From IMG/VR virus record IMGVR_UViG_3300009418_000105, positions 1-26,029 of that record: 26,029 bases of DNA; one strand, written 5' to 3'. The translations under genes and the position numbers were made by a program. The DNA comes from a virus. Every line of letters starts with the position of its first letter. Positions within the stretch are counted from its first letter, which is position 1. Below, one piece after another: positions 8,178 through 16,813 of this stretch. Below the pieces are notes generated by a model. The model made no database searches. It worked only from the letters and a program-made list of their open reading frames with translations, and was not told the DNA's origin.

Positions 8178-10199
8178 TTACTCTGGCTGTTCCTTTGCAA
8201 ACTCTGCCAGAACCATGTTGCGTCTCTCTTCGGGAAGTTCGGTCAAAGTCCGACGTAACTGCATTTCGTCGAGTTCTGAAGCGTCCTCCATTAGTCTACG
8301 TACAAGCTCTTGGTCACTAAGTTGCCCAAGCTCATTGACGTAAACCGATAGCTGTTCCTCAAATCCAGCCCCACCACTGACGCCACCCCTTCCTTCGGTC
8401 CATTTTGCTGTCGCTATGGGCAAGCCAAATCGCCCTTCTACTGCAGTAGGTATTATTCCGCTTGGACCCATATAGTACCTCTCCATTATTTTACGCAGCC
8501 TCGTTTGGTAGTTATCATACGCTGTTCTCTCCGGCGATCCCTCCTTAGCGAACCTGTCACCGGGAGCATATAACCTTGCGTCATTAACGAGGTTTTCAAT
8601 CACTTCTTGCATCGCCGGATCATGCCGATAATTCTCCGCTTGGATTTCTGCCGCCCCAAGTGCGGCCTCATAATCTATTCGGGCCGATTCCAGATCGACC
8701 GCGCCACGATGCCTTTCTTTAAGCAAGTCAATTTCCGACTTCATGAGATTTATTGCCTCTGTTCGTGGCAAGTTCGCAATATCCTGTAGGCGTTTCGTCT
8801 CAACATTACGATATGCCTCTTGCGCGGTGTTGTAGTCTATCATGCCCTTATCTAACAGGTCGGCGATTTCCTTAGTCTGCGTTGCAATATCCTCACGAAT
8901 TGTCTTGTCACGAGTGGTTATGCCAGTTATGACATTCTTGTATTTGTCAGGATCTCTGCTAGTGTCCAGCACCAATGAAGACAGGTCTCCAAAGAGTCTG
9001 GCTGTTCTCAGGCTATCTATCTCTTCGCCCGTCAACATTTGCTCATCAAGCTCTGCTAGTCTTTCCATGCGAGTACCGTACAGTTCTTCGTGGCCCAACC
9101 TTGTAGCCAATGCGGATGCCTCTCTGTGTTTTTCCGCAGCTATGTCTTCTGCGGTTCTTGTGGTCAGCAGGTCTCTGGTACCCTGAATTAGCTCCCGTCC
9201 CTCTTCTATATTGCCGCTAGGAACCCCGGACCAACTAGCTCTTCTAACCCCTGAGCCTGTTGTTGCAGGGAGAAGTTCAAATCCACTAAGCCTCTCCACA
9301 AGCGAAGCACGGCCCTCTTCCGCTTGCTGTGCTGCTCGTTCCTCTTCCGTCGGAACATCGAAGCCTGCTTGTAGGGCATGTGCGACCGGATCGAATTGAG
9401 GAACCTCGTCTGGATCTGCGCCCGCATCCCTTCGTTGCACCAGCCACGAAACCTCTTCATCGCTCTCGGCGTCCCTGATCCTCTCGGCAAACCGTATCTG
9501 ACGGTTTTGTGCTGCCAGTGCTTCTCTATTACGCCTCCTAGCTTGTTCAGGTCCAACGTCATGTGGGCCGGTTCGTCGAGGCACGGGTTCCTGACGACCC
9601 CTATAGTCTCCTAGCTCGACAGGGTCCAAGTCCCCTCGTCCCCTTATCCATTCTCGATGAGCTTCCGATTCACCACGCAGAAGTGATTCCGCTTCTTCCC
9701 TAGCCCCCGGAACCGCCGCATAAAGCCTCTCCACCGCCGTCAGACCCGAATCCCCTCCGAAACCTCTCCCTGCTTCTTCAATTTCTTCTTCGGTTGGATG
9801 AGAGCCGCCATGATAATAGCCCGGTATCAGGCCGCCAGATGCCGCCATCATTGGGGGCTGTGGACCCATGGGAGACTGTGGACCCATCTCTTGCGTGGCT
9901 ATGCCCCGCTGAAGATCGGCCATCTCCATCTGGTCGGGAGGCATCCCTGCGCCCATTGATGGATCTGCGCCAGTGATACCAGCAAACTCCTGTTTTACCT
10001 TATCGTCTACCGTGGGCGGGTTCGCTGCCTCGTGCTGGGCACGCCTTGCTTCGTCATCTGCACGAACCTTTGACCTACGACTCATCTCTAGGGTGATCGG
10101 ATAGGAATCAATCTCTTCGTTACCACCCTGAGTGCCAAGAGCCGTAAGCTCGGGATCAGAAAGATTTTCTAGGTATCGTTGTTGCTGAATTATATTCAT
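8178..10199 (-). CDS. Putative internal virion protein (673 aa) with GGLIPGYYHGG motif
   Basis: The ATG at 10199 follows a 40-base gap after the previous gene; its ribosome site is weak. The N-terminus (MNIIQQQRYLENLSDPELTA) and the following stretch with NPPTVDDKVKQEFAGI resemble N-terminal modules I recall in marine phage internal proteins: a short helix with SDPEL, then a basic helix. Residues about 80-120 are Met/Pro/Gly-rich and lead into GGLIPGYYHGG at 122-132, a motif shared with the next two genes upstream. The rest is charged and mostly helical, with no cysteine-rich or catalytic signature that I can see. Near the C-terminus QLSDQELVRRL echoes the N-terminal SDPEL segment. It sits between two other giant proteins in the inferred ejection cassette. 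No enzymatic function is recognisable; a minor capsid or scaffold role cannot be excluded. Confidence 0.85.
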   Translation of the reverse strand: MNIIQQQRYLENLSDPELTALGTQGGNEEIDSYPITLEMSRRSKVRADDEARRAQHEAANPPTVDDKVKQEFAGITGADPSMGAGMPPDQMEMADLQRGIATQEMGPQSPMGPQPPMMAASGGLIPGYYHGGSHPTEEEIEEAGRGFGGDSGLTAVERLYAAVPGAREEAESLLRGESEAHREWIRGRGDLDPVELGDYRGRQEPVPRRTGPHDVGPEQARRRNREALAAQNRQIRFAERIRDAESDEEVSWLVQRRDAGADPDEVPQFDPVAHALQAGFDVPTEEERAAQQAEEGRASLVERLSGFELLPATTGSGVRRASWSGVPSGNIEEGRELIQGTRDLLTTRTAEDIAAEKHREASALATRLGHEELYGTRMERLAELDEQMLTGEEIDSLRTARLFGDLSSLVLDTSRDPDKYKNVITGITTRDKTIREDIATQTKEIADLLDKGMIDYNTAQEAYRNVETKRLQDIANLPRTEAINLMKSEIDLLKERHRGAVDLESARIDYEAALGAAEIQAENYRHDPAMQEVIENLVNDARLYAPGDRFAKEGSPERTAYDNYQTRLRKIMERYYMGPSGIIPTAVEGRFGLPIATAKWTEGRGGVSGGAGFEEQLSVYVNELGQLSDQELVRRLMEDASELDEMQLRRTLTELPEERRNMVLAEFAKEQPE

Positions 10200-10239
10200 C
10201 TATCAATCACTTATGTGGTCACTTTCCCCGGACGCTGCG

Positions 10240-12819
10240 TTATCCTCCGAAAAACTTTGCTTCGCGCTGGGCTGCCGCTTCTGCTGCTGCTGCTGCTGCT
10301 TCCTGCTGCTGTTGATATCGATAATACGCGCCATATCCATGAGGGTCAGGTTGTCCAGCCTGTGGGTGCCCCTGAGGGAATACTGCCCCTGTTCGTGGGC
10401 TAGTTGTCTCCGGCTGCTGTCCGGGTGGACCACTGGGGAATAGGTCTCTGCCCAAACCCGCTAAAGAGAAACCATGTCTTCCCCCCGTTGTTTCTACGGG
10501 CTGATTCTGTGCCGCCCACATTCCTGCTCCTGCAATACCGGCACCGAGTGCCCTTTCTCCAGAAGAAAGCATCGGATTATATCTTGCCTGATGCGTGATA
10601 TTCTGGTAAGGCAGGCCGCTCATCTGTCTTCTCATCCAATCGAGACGTTTCTCAGGATCGTCCTTGGCCTTTTGCCATTCTTCTCTCGCAGTATCGTATC
10701 CAGCCTGTATACGTCTGGCTTCCTTCTCGCCAGCCGCACCCATTGTCCGCAGTCTTTCTAGCTGCTGTGCCTGTTGCTGGCCGCCCAGTGTTGCCTGTTG
10801 ACCACCTATACCAGCCAACTGTCCATATAGCCCTGCTTCACCGCCAAGGGCTCCCTGTTGGCCTCTCCATAGGTCAGACATAGTGCCAAAGCCCTGTTGC
10901 TGCATACCAGCCGCTGCCGCTTGCTGGGCTGCTTGCTGTGATGCTGCCTGTTGCTCTGCCGTCAACTGTTGTCCAGTGCCAGCAAATTGTGCTGCCCTGT
11001 CCGATTCAAACGCTGCTCTGGCTTCACGCTGTGCATCTGCGTAAGCCTTTCCGGTAACGTCGGCTATCTGCTGGGTTGTTTGCTGGCCTATCATCCCCTC
11101 TTCTATAGCTCGACGATATCCTCCCGTCCCGCCCATTGCGGTCTGGGAAGCTACCTCCGCCCTTTGACGCGCCGCCTCGTCTCGTATTGCCTGTATCTGA
11201 GGATCGAGTACGCCTTCAGTGTATTGTGAAACGTATGGGTCCAAGGCACCTGCTTCTCTCTGCATTTCTGGAGTAGCGGCCTGTTCGCCTATACTTCTGG
11301 CTCTTGCTGCAGCTTCTGCGCCAGCTTCAGTCATGCCAGCAGCAGCAGCCTGCGCCTGTTCCTGTGCCAATGGTGCGTAAGCACCAAACTTTCTTGCCAT
11401 CGCGGCCTGTTCTGGTGCAAGACTGCCAACTCCTCGTGCTGCATCACGCATTGTCTGTTCAGCTTGAAGTGTTGCTTGTGGACCTGCACCCTTTCCAAAT
11501 GCACCATAACCAGCCTGAGCAGCCGCCTCTAATTCGGTGGGTGCTGCAATAAATGGACCCTGATACGCTTCATACGGCCTTGTGCCAGCTTCCATAATGC
11601 CTGATTTAATAGCCGCCCAGTCTCCTGCCACCTCCGGTGAAACAAATGATTGGGTAGAAAAGAAGTCGCTTGGGCCGCCATATCCAGAATATGCGGCGGG
11701 CCTTGCGTAGTTTGGTGATACCGCTTGAGACTGATACCGTGGAGGAGCCGCAGTTTGCGGTTGACCCGGAGAAGGTTGCCCTCCACCACCCGGACTACCC
11801 GGTGGTCCAGTATCTGGACCGCCCGGCACGCCGCCTTGCTGCTGTTGATACTGAGCAAGTCCCGCCGGATCATTCAAGAATGGATCGGATCGTGATCCCG
11901 TACCAGCAGCAGTAGCGGGAGTCCATGGATCGAATCTACCACCACCCCATTGCGGGGCCGGTGGTCTACCCGACTGAGGGCCACCACCCGGACCACCCGG
12001 TTGCGCCATCATCATCCCGCTAGGCTGCTGCATTCCTCCACCCCATCCACCACCACCCGGTGCGGCAGGACCACCCATAAGTGGCTGTTTTCCAAAGCCG
12101 CCCGGAGGGGCTCCCATGGGCTGCTGCATTCCGCCACCCCACTGACCTCCGCCACCACCCGGTTGCATTCCCTTACTACCACCCCACTGACCTCCGAACT
12201 GATAGCCCGGAATCTTGCCACCCGCAGCACGACCCATTGCTATGGATTCATAAACCGAGGATTGCCTGTCTCTCGGACCGAGTAAACCTCTCACCCCTCT
12301 TATAAGTTTGTCTTCAAGAGCCCCAAACACTTCCCCTCCTTTATCCCAGCCACGGCGGGCGGCTGGCCGCAATCTATCCTCCACGGCTACCCCTATCCTA
12401 TCCAGAGTAGGTTTGCCAACCAGAGCCGTTATTCCTGCACTCGGCCCTTCCCTAGCCATGCGTTCCAACGCTGTTTTTATGCGGCCCCCAATACGTCGAT
12501 CAATGTCTCTCTGCCTCTGCTGATCCTCTGGCGAGAGTGGGCTAAGCGTATCACGGTTTAATAATAGTCTTGTCAGGTTAAATGGCTGTTGACCTATTCC
12601 CATCTCTCTCAAGGGAGAGTCCCCTCCGTAGTAGTCTCTCTCGACTGATTCTGCCCAATCCAGAGAATGTCTTTGGTCTCCATTTCTTCTAAGCTCCCTC
12701 TTAACCTTGCCCTTGATTAAATTTCTATTTATAGGAGTTTCTTGGGAAACAACGGACTTCAGTATTTCTGTACCTACCCCTACTTTTCCCCCACCCCGAT
12801 AACGATGTTTCTTACGCAT
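10240..12819 (-). CDS. Putative internal virion protein (859 aa), Gly/Gln/Ala-rich
   Basis: I chose the ATG at 12819 because GGTGAAG lies at the right distance and the start overlaps the preceding stop as ATGCGTAA. An in-frame ATG at 12831 would add four residues and is the alternative. The N-terminus is strongly basic (MRKKHRYRGGGKVG), then mixed helical to about residue 190. GGKIPGYQFGG (about 199-209) matches a motif in both flanking genes. Residues about 210-375 are Gly/Pro/Gln-rich and probably disordered. From about 390 the protein turns into Ala/Gln/Glu-rich helix, with LDPYVSQYTEGVLDPQ near 525 and WMRRQMSGLPYQ near 730, patterns I associate with long marine phage internal proteins. 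The end holds QQQQ followed by an alanine run and closes with AKFFGG. Function is inferred from position and composition only. Confidence 0.85.
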   Translation of the reverse strand: MRKKHRYRGGGKVGVGTEILKSVVSQETPINRNLIKGKVKRELRRNGDQRHSLDWAESVERDYYGGDSPLREMGIGQQPFNLTRLLLNRDTLSPLSPEDQQRQRDIDRRIGGRIKTALERMAREGPSAGITALVGKPTLDRIGVAVEDRLRPAARRGWDKGGEVFGALEDKLIRGVRGLLGPRDRQSSVYESIAMGRAAGGKIPGYQFGGQWGGSKGMQPGGGGGQWGGGMQQPMGAPPGGFGKQPLMGGPAAPGGGGWGGGMQQPSGMMMAQPGGPGGGPQSGRPPAPQWGGGRFDPWTPATAAGTGSRSDPFLNDPAGLAQYQQQQGGVPGGPDTGPPGSPGGGGQPSPGQPQTAAPPRYQSQAVSPNYARPAAYSGYGGPSDFFSTQSFVSPEVAGDWAAIKSGIMEAGTRPYEAYQGPFIAAPTELEAAAQAGYGAFGKGAGPQATLQAEQTMRDAARGVGSLAPEQAAMARKFGAYAPLAQEQAQAAAAGMTEAGAEAAARARSIGEQAATPEMQREAGALDPYVSQYTEGVLDPQIQAIRDEAARQRAEVASQTAMGGTGGYRRAIEEGMIGQQTTQQIADVTGKAYADAQREARAAFESDRAAQFAGTGQQLTAEQQAASQQAAQQAAAAGMQQQGFGTMSDLWRGQQGALGGEAGLYGQLAGIGGQQATLGGQQQAQQLERLRTMGAAGEKEARRIQAGYDTAREEWQKAKDDPEKRLDWMRRQMSGLPYQNITHQARYNPMLSSGERALGAGIAGAGMWAAQNQPVETTGGRHGFSLAGLGRDLFPSGPPGQQPETTSPRTGAVFPQGHPQAGQPDPHGYGAYYRYQQQQEAAAAAAEAAAQREAKFFGG
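10281..10298 (-). repeat. (CTG)6 trinucleotide run encoding polyalanine
   Basis: Six perfect CTG triplets on the plus strand read as six GCA alanine codons on the coding strand, inside the QQQQ-E-A6-E-AAA tail of the 859-residue protein. It is a plausible slippage site. It lies in frame, so length changes would alter only the alanine count. Confidence 0.8.
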
Positions 12820-15800
12820 ATTCTTCACCATATGGTTCCGGCAAAACTTCCTGTAAGTCGAGAGGAGGAGGCTGTTGTGGTGAGCCCGTCCGTCCCATCC
12901 TTACCTCGTCCTGCATTTGTTCTAGTATTGCGGCACCCTCATCCGTATTTCCATTACCTAGCCCACTGACCACGTCGGCAGCCACGATAAATTCGCCCTT
13001 GCTGAGAGCTACTGGCTGCGCTTCAGGGGTACCAGTATCGGCTGTAACAAGAACGTCATCTGCCATGCCGTCGCCCTCACCTGTCAGTAGTCCGCCTTCT
13101 TGCATGGGCATTTCCGGCCTTCCTAACTGCTGGGGTACCTGCATAGGCGGCATTGCCTGCTGAGTAGGTGGTGCCAATCCCTCTGCTAGTTTCAATAACT
13201 CTTCTTCGCCAAAGGCTTCTATATATCCCTGAATAATTTCAGCACTGCCCGGATCGTTTGGAGACATCAACGCCTTTCTGACTGCTGCCTCGACCTGACC
13301 CATTAATCCAGCGTCTATAGCACCACCTTCTGCCCTCCTGATGGGTGGCGCATAACTTTCAACGCGAGGTCTCTGGTTCATTCGCTGTAACATATCCGCA
13401 GTAGCACCAGATCCCGGAACGCCAGACCTCCTGAAGTCAGCCGCTGTTACGGGCATATTGGCGGGATCAAATCCCGGCCCGAATATTGTCGGCCCCTGAG
13501 TCTGTGCTGGCTGCCTTCTCTCGTCGAACAACCCAAGACTCGGTGGTGGAGGCGGCGGCGGTGCAGGGGCAGCAGGCGGCTGAGTTGTTGCCGGTTGGGT
13601 CGGAGTCGTTGGCCTACGTCCGCCTCTTCCTCCTCCTCTACGCCCCCCTCCTCTACGGCCTCCTCCTCTTTGTGTGCCCCTCGGTATTCGTGTACTAGCT
13701 AAGTCGGGATCTCCTGTTTCTCCGGGTCCGCCCCTGTCAAAGTCCTCATCAGTCATGTCCAGCCCCAGTCCCATGCTCATTGGGTCAATTCCCATCATGG
13801 GCGGTGGTGGAGGTGGTAGAGGTGCTGCTGCTGCCGTTTCTGGAACAACATCGGAAATATCATCTATATCCATACCCGGAGGTGGTGGTCCCATTGGTGG
13901 CGGACCAGCCATGGGCGTCACTTGAGGGCCACCACCCGGAGGTGTTTCGCCTGCCATCGCCGCCCTACGACGTTCACGTTCAAGGGGGCTTGGAATCGAG
14001 GAGGGTATGCTCGCCAGCATATCTCGCGTTAAGCCCGGAAATCCGCTAACGGTAGGTGCCGATGGAGGTCCCATCGGAGGCTCCACACCCGGAGGTGGCA
14101 TTGGCGGTGCCATCGGTGGAGCAGGTGGACCAGCCATTGGTGGCGCTGCCATGGGCGGTGGAGGTATAGCCGGAGGCGGCACTGGAGGGGCACCACCCGC
14201 TGGCGGAAGGTCCATAGGTGGCATTTGCGGAGGTACTGCGGCCATTGTGTCTGGTATAACATCAGCCATTTCCTCTAATCCCGGTCCCGGTGGTGCCGCT
14301 TCTACTGGAGGCAATACAGGGGCCGGAGGTGGAGGCTCAATGGGAGGTGCCGCAGGCGGTGGAGCAACTGGTGGAGCAACTGGCATTGGAGCCGGAGGAG
14401 CCGCAACTGGCGGAGCCGGAGGCATTGGAGCCGGAGGAGCTACTACTGGAGCAGCAGGCGGGGGCGGAGCCACTGGTGCTTGTGGCACTGGTGGCGGCGC
14501 AGCCGCTACTGTTTCCGGCGCAGCTTCCGCGACTTCTTGCATTAATTTTTGTTGCTCAACAACTTGATCAGCCTCATCGGCTTGTTGTTCTGCCTGAAGA
14601 GCTTCTATCTCGGCTATCTCTTTTTCTTCTGATCCCTTCTCTTTAGTAACAGCTTTCCTTGCATCCTCAACCCTAGTTTTTGCCTGTTTTGCCAACTTTT
14701 TGGCCTGCTCATCTATTGCCGAAAAATCGCCGACAGGAGGAATTGCTTCTGGTATTATCGGTGGCAATTCCATCGGTGGCGCAGCGACAGGAGCCGGTTG
14801 CGGGAACATAGCTGGAGGAGCATATGGCATAGTAGCTGCCATTCCCGGAGGCTGAACAGGTGGTGGTGGAAGCATAGGTGGTCCCATGCTAGGTGGCGGT
14901 CCCATAGGCGGAGCTACAGGTGGAGCCATAGGCAGCCGTGGTGGAGCAGCAGGAACTGGCATTGCCTGTGCTGGTCCCATCCTAAACGGTGGGAATCTGC
15001 CACCAACCTGATAACCCGGAACCATTCCACCGAAACGTCGTCTGGCGTACAGGCTGTCATATTCTGGAACCATTCCACCGCCAAAGCGGCCAACCGCAGG
15101 TTGAGGCTGTGTTGCTTGTGACCCTAACCCAAACCTTTGCCAAGTATTTGTAGTTACCGGGCCATGTATGGTTCCTACCTGCCCCGCTTGTGGCATGGCA
15201 CTGGGGCCACCCATCACACGAGTTCCCCCTCCTCCGCCTGCTCCAACATCAAGACCTTCACTCTCCCTCTGTTCTTCTAGGCTAGCTTTCTCAGCACTTA
15301 ATATTGCTGCCAACTGTCCCTTGCTTACTGAACCGCCTCCAGCCTTGAGGGCATTTTCAAGCTTGTCGCCAAAACTTAGACCTTTTATTCCACCTTCCTT
15401 CCAAGCGTCCTTTGCTGCATTTAAAGCCTTATCGAACGTATAGCCCGTCGCACCCGCTGATAGGGCATCAGTCCAACTACCACCTGCGACCTTAGTTCCG
15501 AGTGCGCTTATACCAGCAGACGCTAGCGGTCCTATACCGGGAATAAATGATACAGCGGCGGGAATAAGTTTCTTGAAGCCTTTTTTGATACCTCTCCATA
15601 AGCCACCAAAGATGAATGCGGGAACATAACCGCCATTGGCGTACACCATTGGGACCTCACCACCATCAGCGAGCCCGTAAGGAGGCATGTGTCCACCCCC
15701 AGCCAAGCCTATTATACCGCCAGCATTTCTCTGCATCGGCAATGAATGCCTACCACCAAGTCCGCCACCAAATACACCCAATTGAGGGCCGCCGCCTCTA

Positions 15801-16285
15801 CCACCACCCCAAATACCGCCACCACCACCACCACCTCTTCCCCCGCCCCCTGCTGGCGTGATTGTCATCTTCCATTCTTGTGGTGTCAGGGTTGGTGCTT
15901 GACCGCCTCCTCCACCCATAGGTTCAGGGTATGGACGCTGAATGTGAGGGCGACGCGGGTGACGACGACGAGGCTCATGGCCTATTGGTCTTACCATACC
16001 TATGTCAAAAGTGCGCCCGATGTTGCCTATGCCTGTGGGTGCAGCTATGGGAATTCCATAGTTGTCAGAGGGAGACATCACGTCTATCGCAGGCCCGGCG
16101 TGGGCCGGATCGAAACCGGGGAACTTCGCTCCTGCGTCCGAGGCGATCTGCTGCTGTCGTAACCGCTCCATCTGTTCCCTAAGTCCGCCAAGTCCGCCAA
16201 GTCCGGCACCGAAAATACCGGCGGATAGTGAAGAAGGAGAAGGACGCCGCTTGCCAAAACCGTAATCATACGCTATCGAAGTCAT
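12812..16285 (-). CDS. Putative internal virion protein (1157 aa), Pro/Gly-rich, with amphipathic, RGG-box and GEFIVAADVVS modules
   Basis: The ATG at 16285 lies two bases after the preceding stop (TAGATATG). In order: a short helix-forming N-terminus; a glycine run near residues 145-170; GGEVPMVYANGGYVPAF; then about 225-266 a basic amphipathic-to-hydrophobic stretch (GIKKGFKKLIPAAVSFIPG) that could bind membranes; FGGMVPGYQVGG near 418-429; a coiled-coil-like Lys/Glu/Gln stretch around 530-585; a long Pro/Ala/Met region to about 870; an RGG box (about 872-889); and a folded C-terminus holding GEGDGMADDVLVTADTG and LSKGEFIVAADVVSGLGNG. I recall the last block as a recurrent ending of large virion-associated proteins in marine phages. 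The skewed composition reflects low-complexity repeats, but the whole frame is open and ends properly. An internal or ejected role is inferred. Confidence 0.85.
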   Translation of the reverse strand: MTSIAYDYGFGKRRPSPSSLSAGIFGAGLGGLGGLREQMERLRQQQIASDAGAKFPGFDPAHAGPAIDVMSPSDNYGIPIAAPTGIGNIGRTFDIGMVRPIGHEPRRRHPRRPHIQRPYPEPMGGGGGQAPTLTPQEWKMTITPAGGGGRGGGGGGGIWGGGRGGGPQLGVFGGGLGGRHSLPMQRNAGGIIGLAGGGHMPPYGLADGGEVPMVYANGGYVPAFIFGGLWRGIKKGFKKLIPAAVSFIPGIGPLASAGISALGTKVAGGSWTDALSAGATGYTFDKALNAAKDAWKEGGIKGLSFGDKLENALKAGGGSVSKGQLAAILSAEKASLEEQRESEGLDVGAGGGGGTRVMGGPSAMPQAGQVGTIHGPVTTNTWQRFGLGSQATQPQPAVGRFGGGMVPEYDSLYARRRFGGMVPGYQVGGRFPPFRMGPAQAMPVPAAPPRLPMAPPVAPPMGPPPSMGPPMLPPPPVQPPGMAATMPYAPPAMFPQPAPVAAPPMELPPIIPEAIPPVGDFSAIDEQAKKLAKQAKTRVEDARKAVTKEKGSEEKEIAEIEALQAEQQADEADQVVEQQKLMQEVAEAAPETVAAAPPPVPQAPVAPPPPAAPVVAPPAPMPPAPPVAAPPAPMPVAPPVAPPPAAPPIEPPPPAPVLPPVEAAPPGPGLEEMADVIPDTMAAVPPQMPPMDLPPAGGAPPVPPPAIPPPPMAAPPMAGPPAPPMAPPMPPPGVEPPMGPPSAPTVSGFPGLTRDMLASIPSSIPSPLERERRRAAMAGETPPGGGPQVTPMAGPPPMGPPPPGMDIDDISDVVPETAAAAPLPPPPPPMMGIDPMSMGLGLDMTDEDFDRGGPGETGDPDLASTRIPRGTQRGGGRRGGGRRGGGRGGRRPTTPTQPATTQPPAAPAPPPPPPPSLGLFDERRQPAQTQGPTIFGPGFDPANMPVTAADFRRSGVPGSGATADMLQRMNQRPRVESYAPPIRRAEGGAIDAGLMGQVEAAVRKALMSPNDPGSAEIIQGYIEAFGEEELLKLAEGLAPPTQQAMPPMQVPQQLGRPEMPMQEGGLLTGEGDGMADDVLVTADTGTPEAQPVALSKGEFIVAADVVSGLGNGNTDEGAAILEQMQDEVRMGRTGSPQQPPPLDLQEVLPEPYGEEYA

Positions 16286-16287
16286 AT

Positions 16288-16617
16288 CTAGCTCGTCTCC
16301 ACGCCAAATATGCTGAAACTCATATCACCCGAACTTGCGTATACACTGATCACGTCATCATCACTCAGAGTTATGCCAACAATAATAAATACCGTATCGT
16401 TGGCAGCGACAGACTTACCGTAATAGATGTAATGCTTATTCTCTACGGATGCGCCCTTCGGACGGACGGCCACCCTAAAGGTTAGTGCCCCGCCTGAGCG
16501 ATTGACTGCGGCAATTGAACTGACCGTAGTCTGAGTGTCTTCAGGTACGGTATACAGATCCGTATCCGTTGTAGCACTCGGTGCTAATTGCCCCAATACT
16601 TTTAAGTTATCAGCCAT
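16288..16617 (-). CDS. Conserved small virion protein (109 aa), LKVLGQ type
   Basis: I chose the ATG at 16617 (MADNLKVLGQLAPSATTDTD) over an upstream in-frame TTG at 16629, because MADNLKVLGQ is the N-terminus I recall for this family in phage genomes. The ATG overlaps the end of the previous gene by eight bases. The sequence alternates polar and hydrophobic residues (LYTVPEDTQTTVSSIAAV, TFRVAVRPKG, FIIVGITLSDDDVISVYASS), consistent with a single small beta-sandwich. Such proteins occur among tail and capsid genes and are usually annotated as structural. Lying between nozzle and ejection genes, it may be a minor tail or decoration subunit. The exact role is unknown. Confidence 0.8.
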   Translation of the reverse strand: MADNLKVLGQLAPSATTDTDLYTVPEDTQTTVSSIAAVNRSGGALTFRVAVRPKGASVENKHYIYYGKSVAANDTVFIIVGITLSDDDVISVYASSGDMSFSIFGVETS

Positions 16618-16813
16618 TACTAGCACCAAGCAACAAAAATTGATATTTGCGTAATGCTAGTGAAGCATCTTTATCGTCTTGCGTCTTCACAGAATATATA
16701 TCACTACTAACATCTTGGAAATTTTGTTCAATCGTTCTGCGTGAAATACTTTCGTCCCTCTCTTCATACTCCAATGGCGCAGAGTTGAGTGGTCGGTAAG
16801 TTTTAAGTGTCAT
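16610..16813 (-). CDS. Conserved small phage protein (67 aa), possibly tail-associated
   Basis: The start ATG overlaps the stop of the nozzle gene as ATGA, so translation is probably coupled. The protein begins MTLKTYRPLNSAPLEYEERD, continues as a charged amphipathic helix (RRTIEQNFQDVSSDIYSV) and ends ALRKYQFLLLGASNG. I recall the combination of an N-terminal PLN-AP stretch, a helical middle and a C-terminal SLALR-(R/K)-(F/Y)-QFLL-G in marine podophages, always beside a nozzle-like gene and never with a demonstrated function. Association with the tail hub is inferred from this pairing. Confidence 0.75.
   Translation of the reverse strand: MTLKTYRPLNSAPLEYEERDESISRRTIEQNFQDVSSDIYSVKTQDDKDASLALRKYQFLLLGASNG

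Noticed and set aside
7684-8343. 219-codon plus-strand frame with RVGNP repeats
   Set aside because: It is the complement of the GFPTR repeat array and crosses two well-supported minus-strand genes. The repetitive product is explained by the array and there is no ribosome site.
9206-9562. 118-codon minus-strand frame inside the 673-residue gene
   Set aside because: It lies out of frame within a longer, coherent coding sequence, has no ribosome site that I can see and no recognisable protein pattern.
10281-10298. CTG run as a phase-variation switch
   Set aside because: The unit is three bases and lies in frame near the C-terminus, so slippage would only change the alanine count and not switch the gene on or off.
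14007-14567. 186-codon plus-strand glycine-rich frame
   Set aside because: It is the antisense shadow of the proline-rich stretch of the 1157-residue protein; proline codons read as glycine codons on the other strand.
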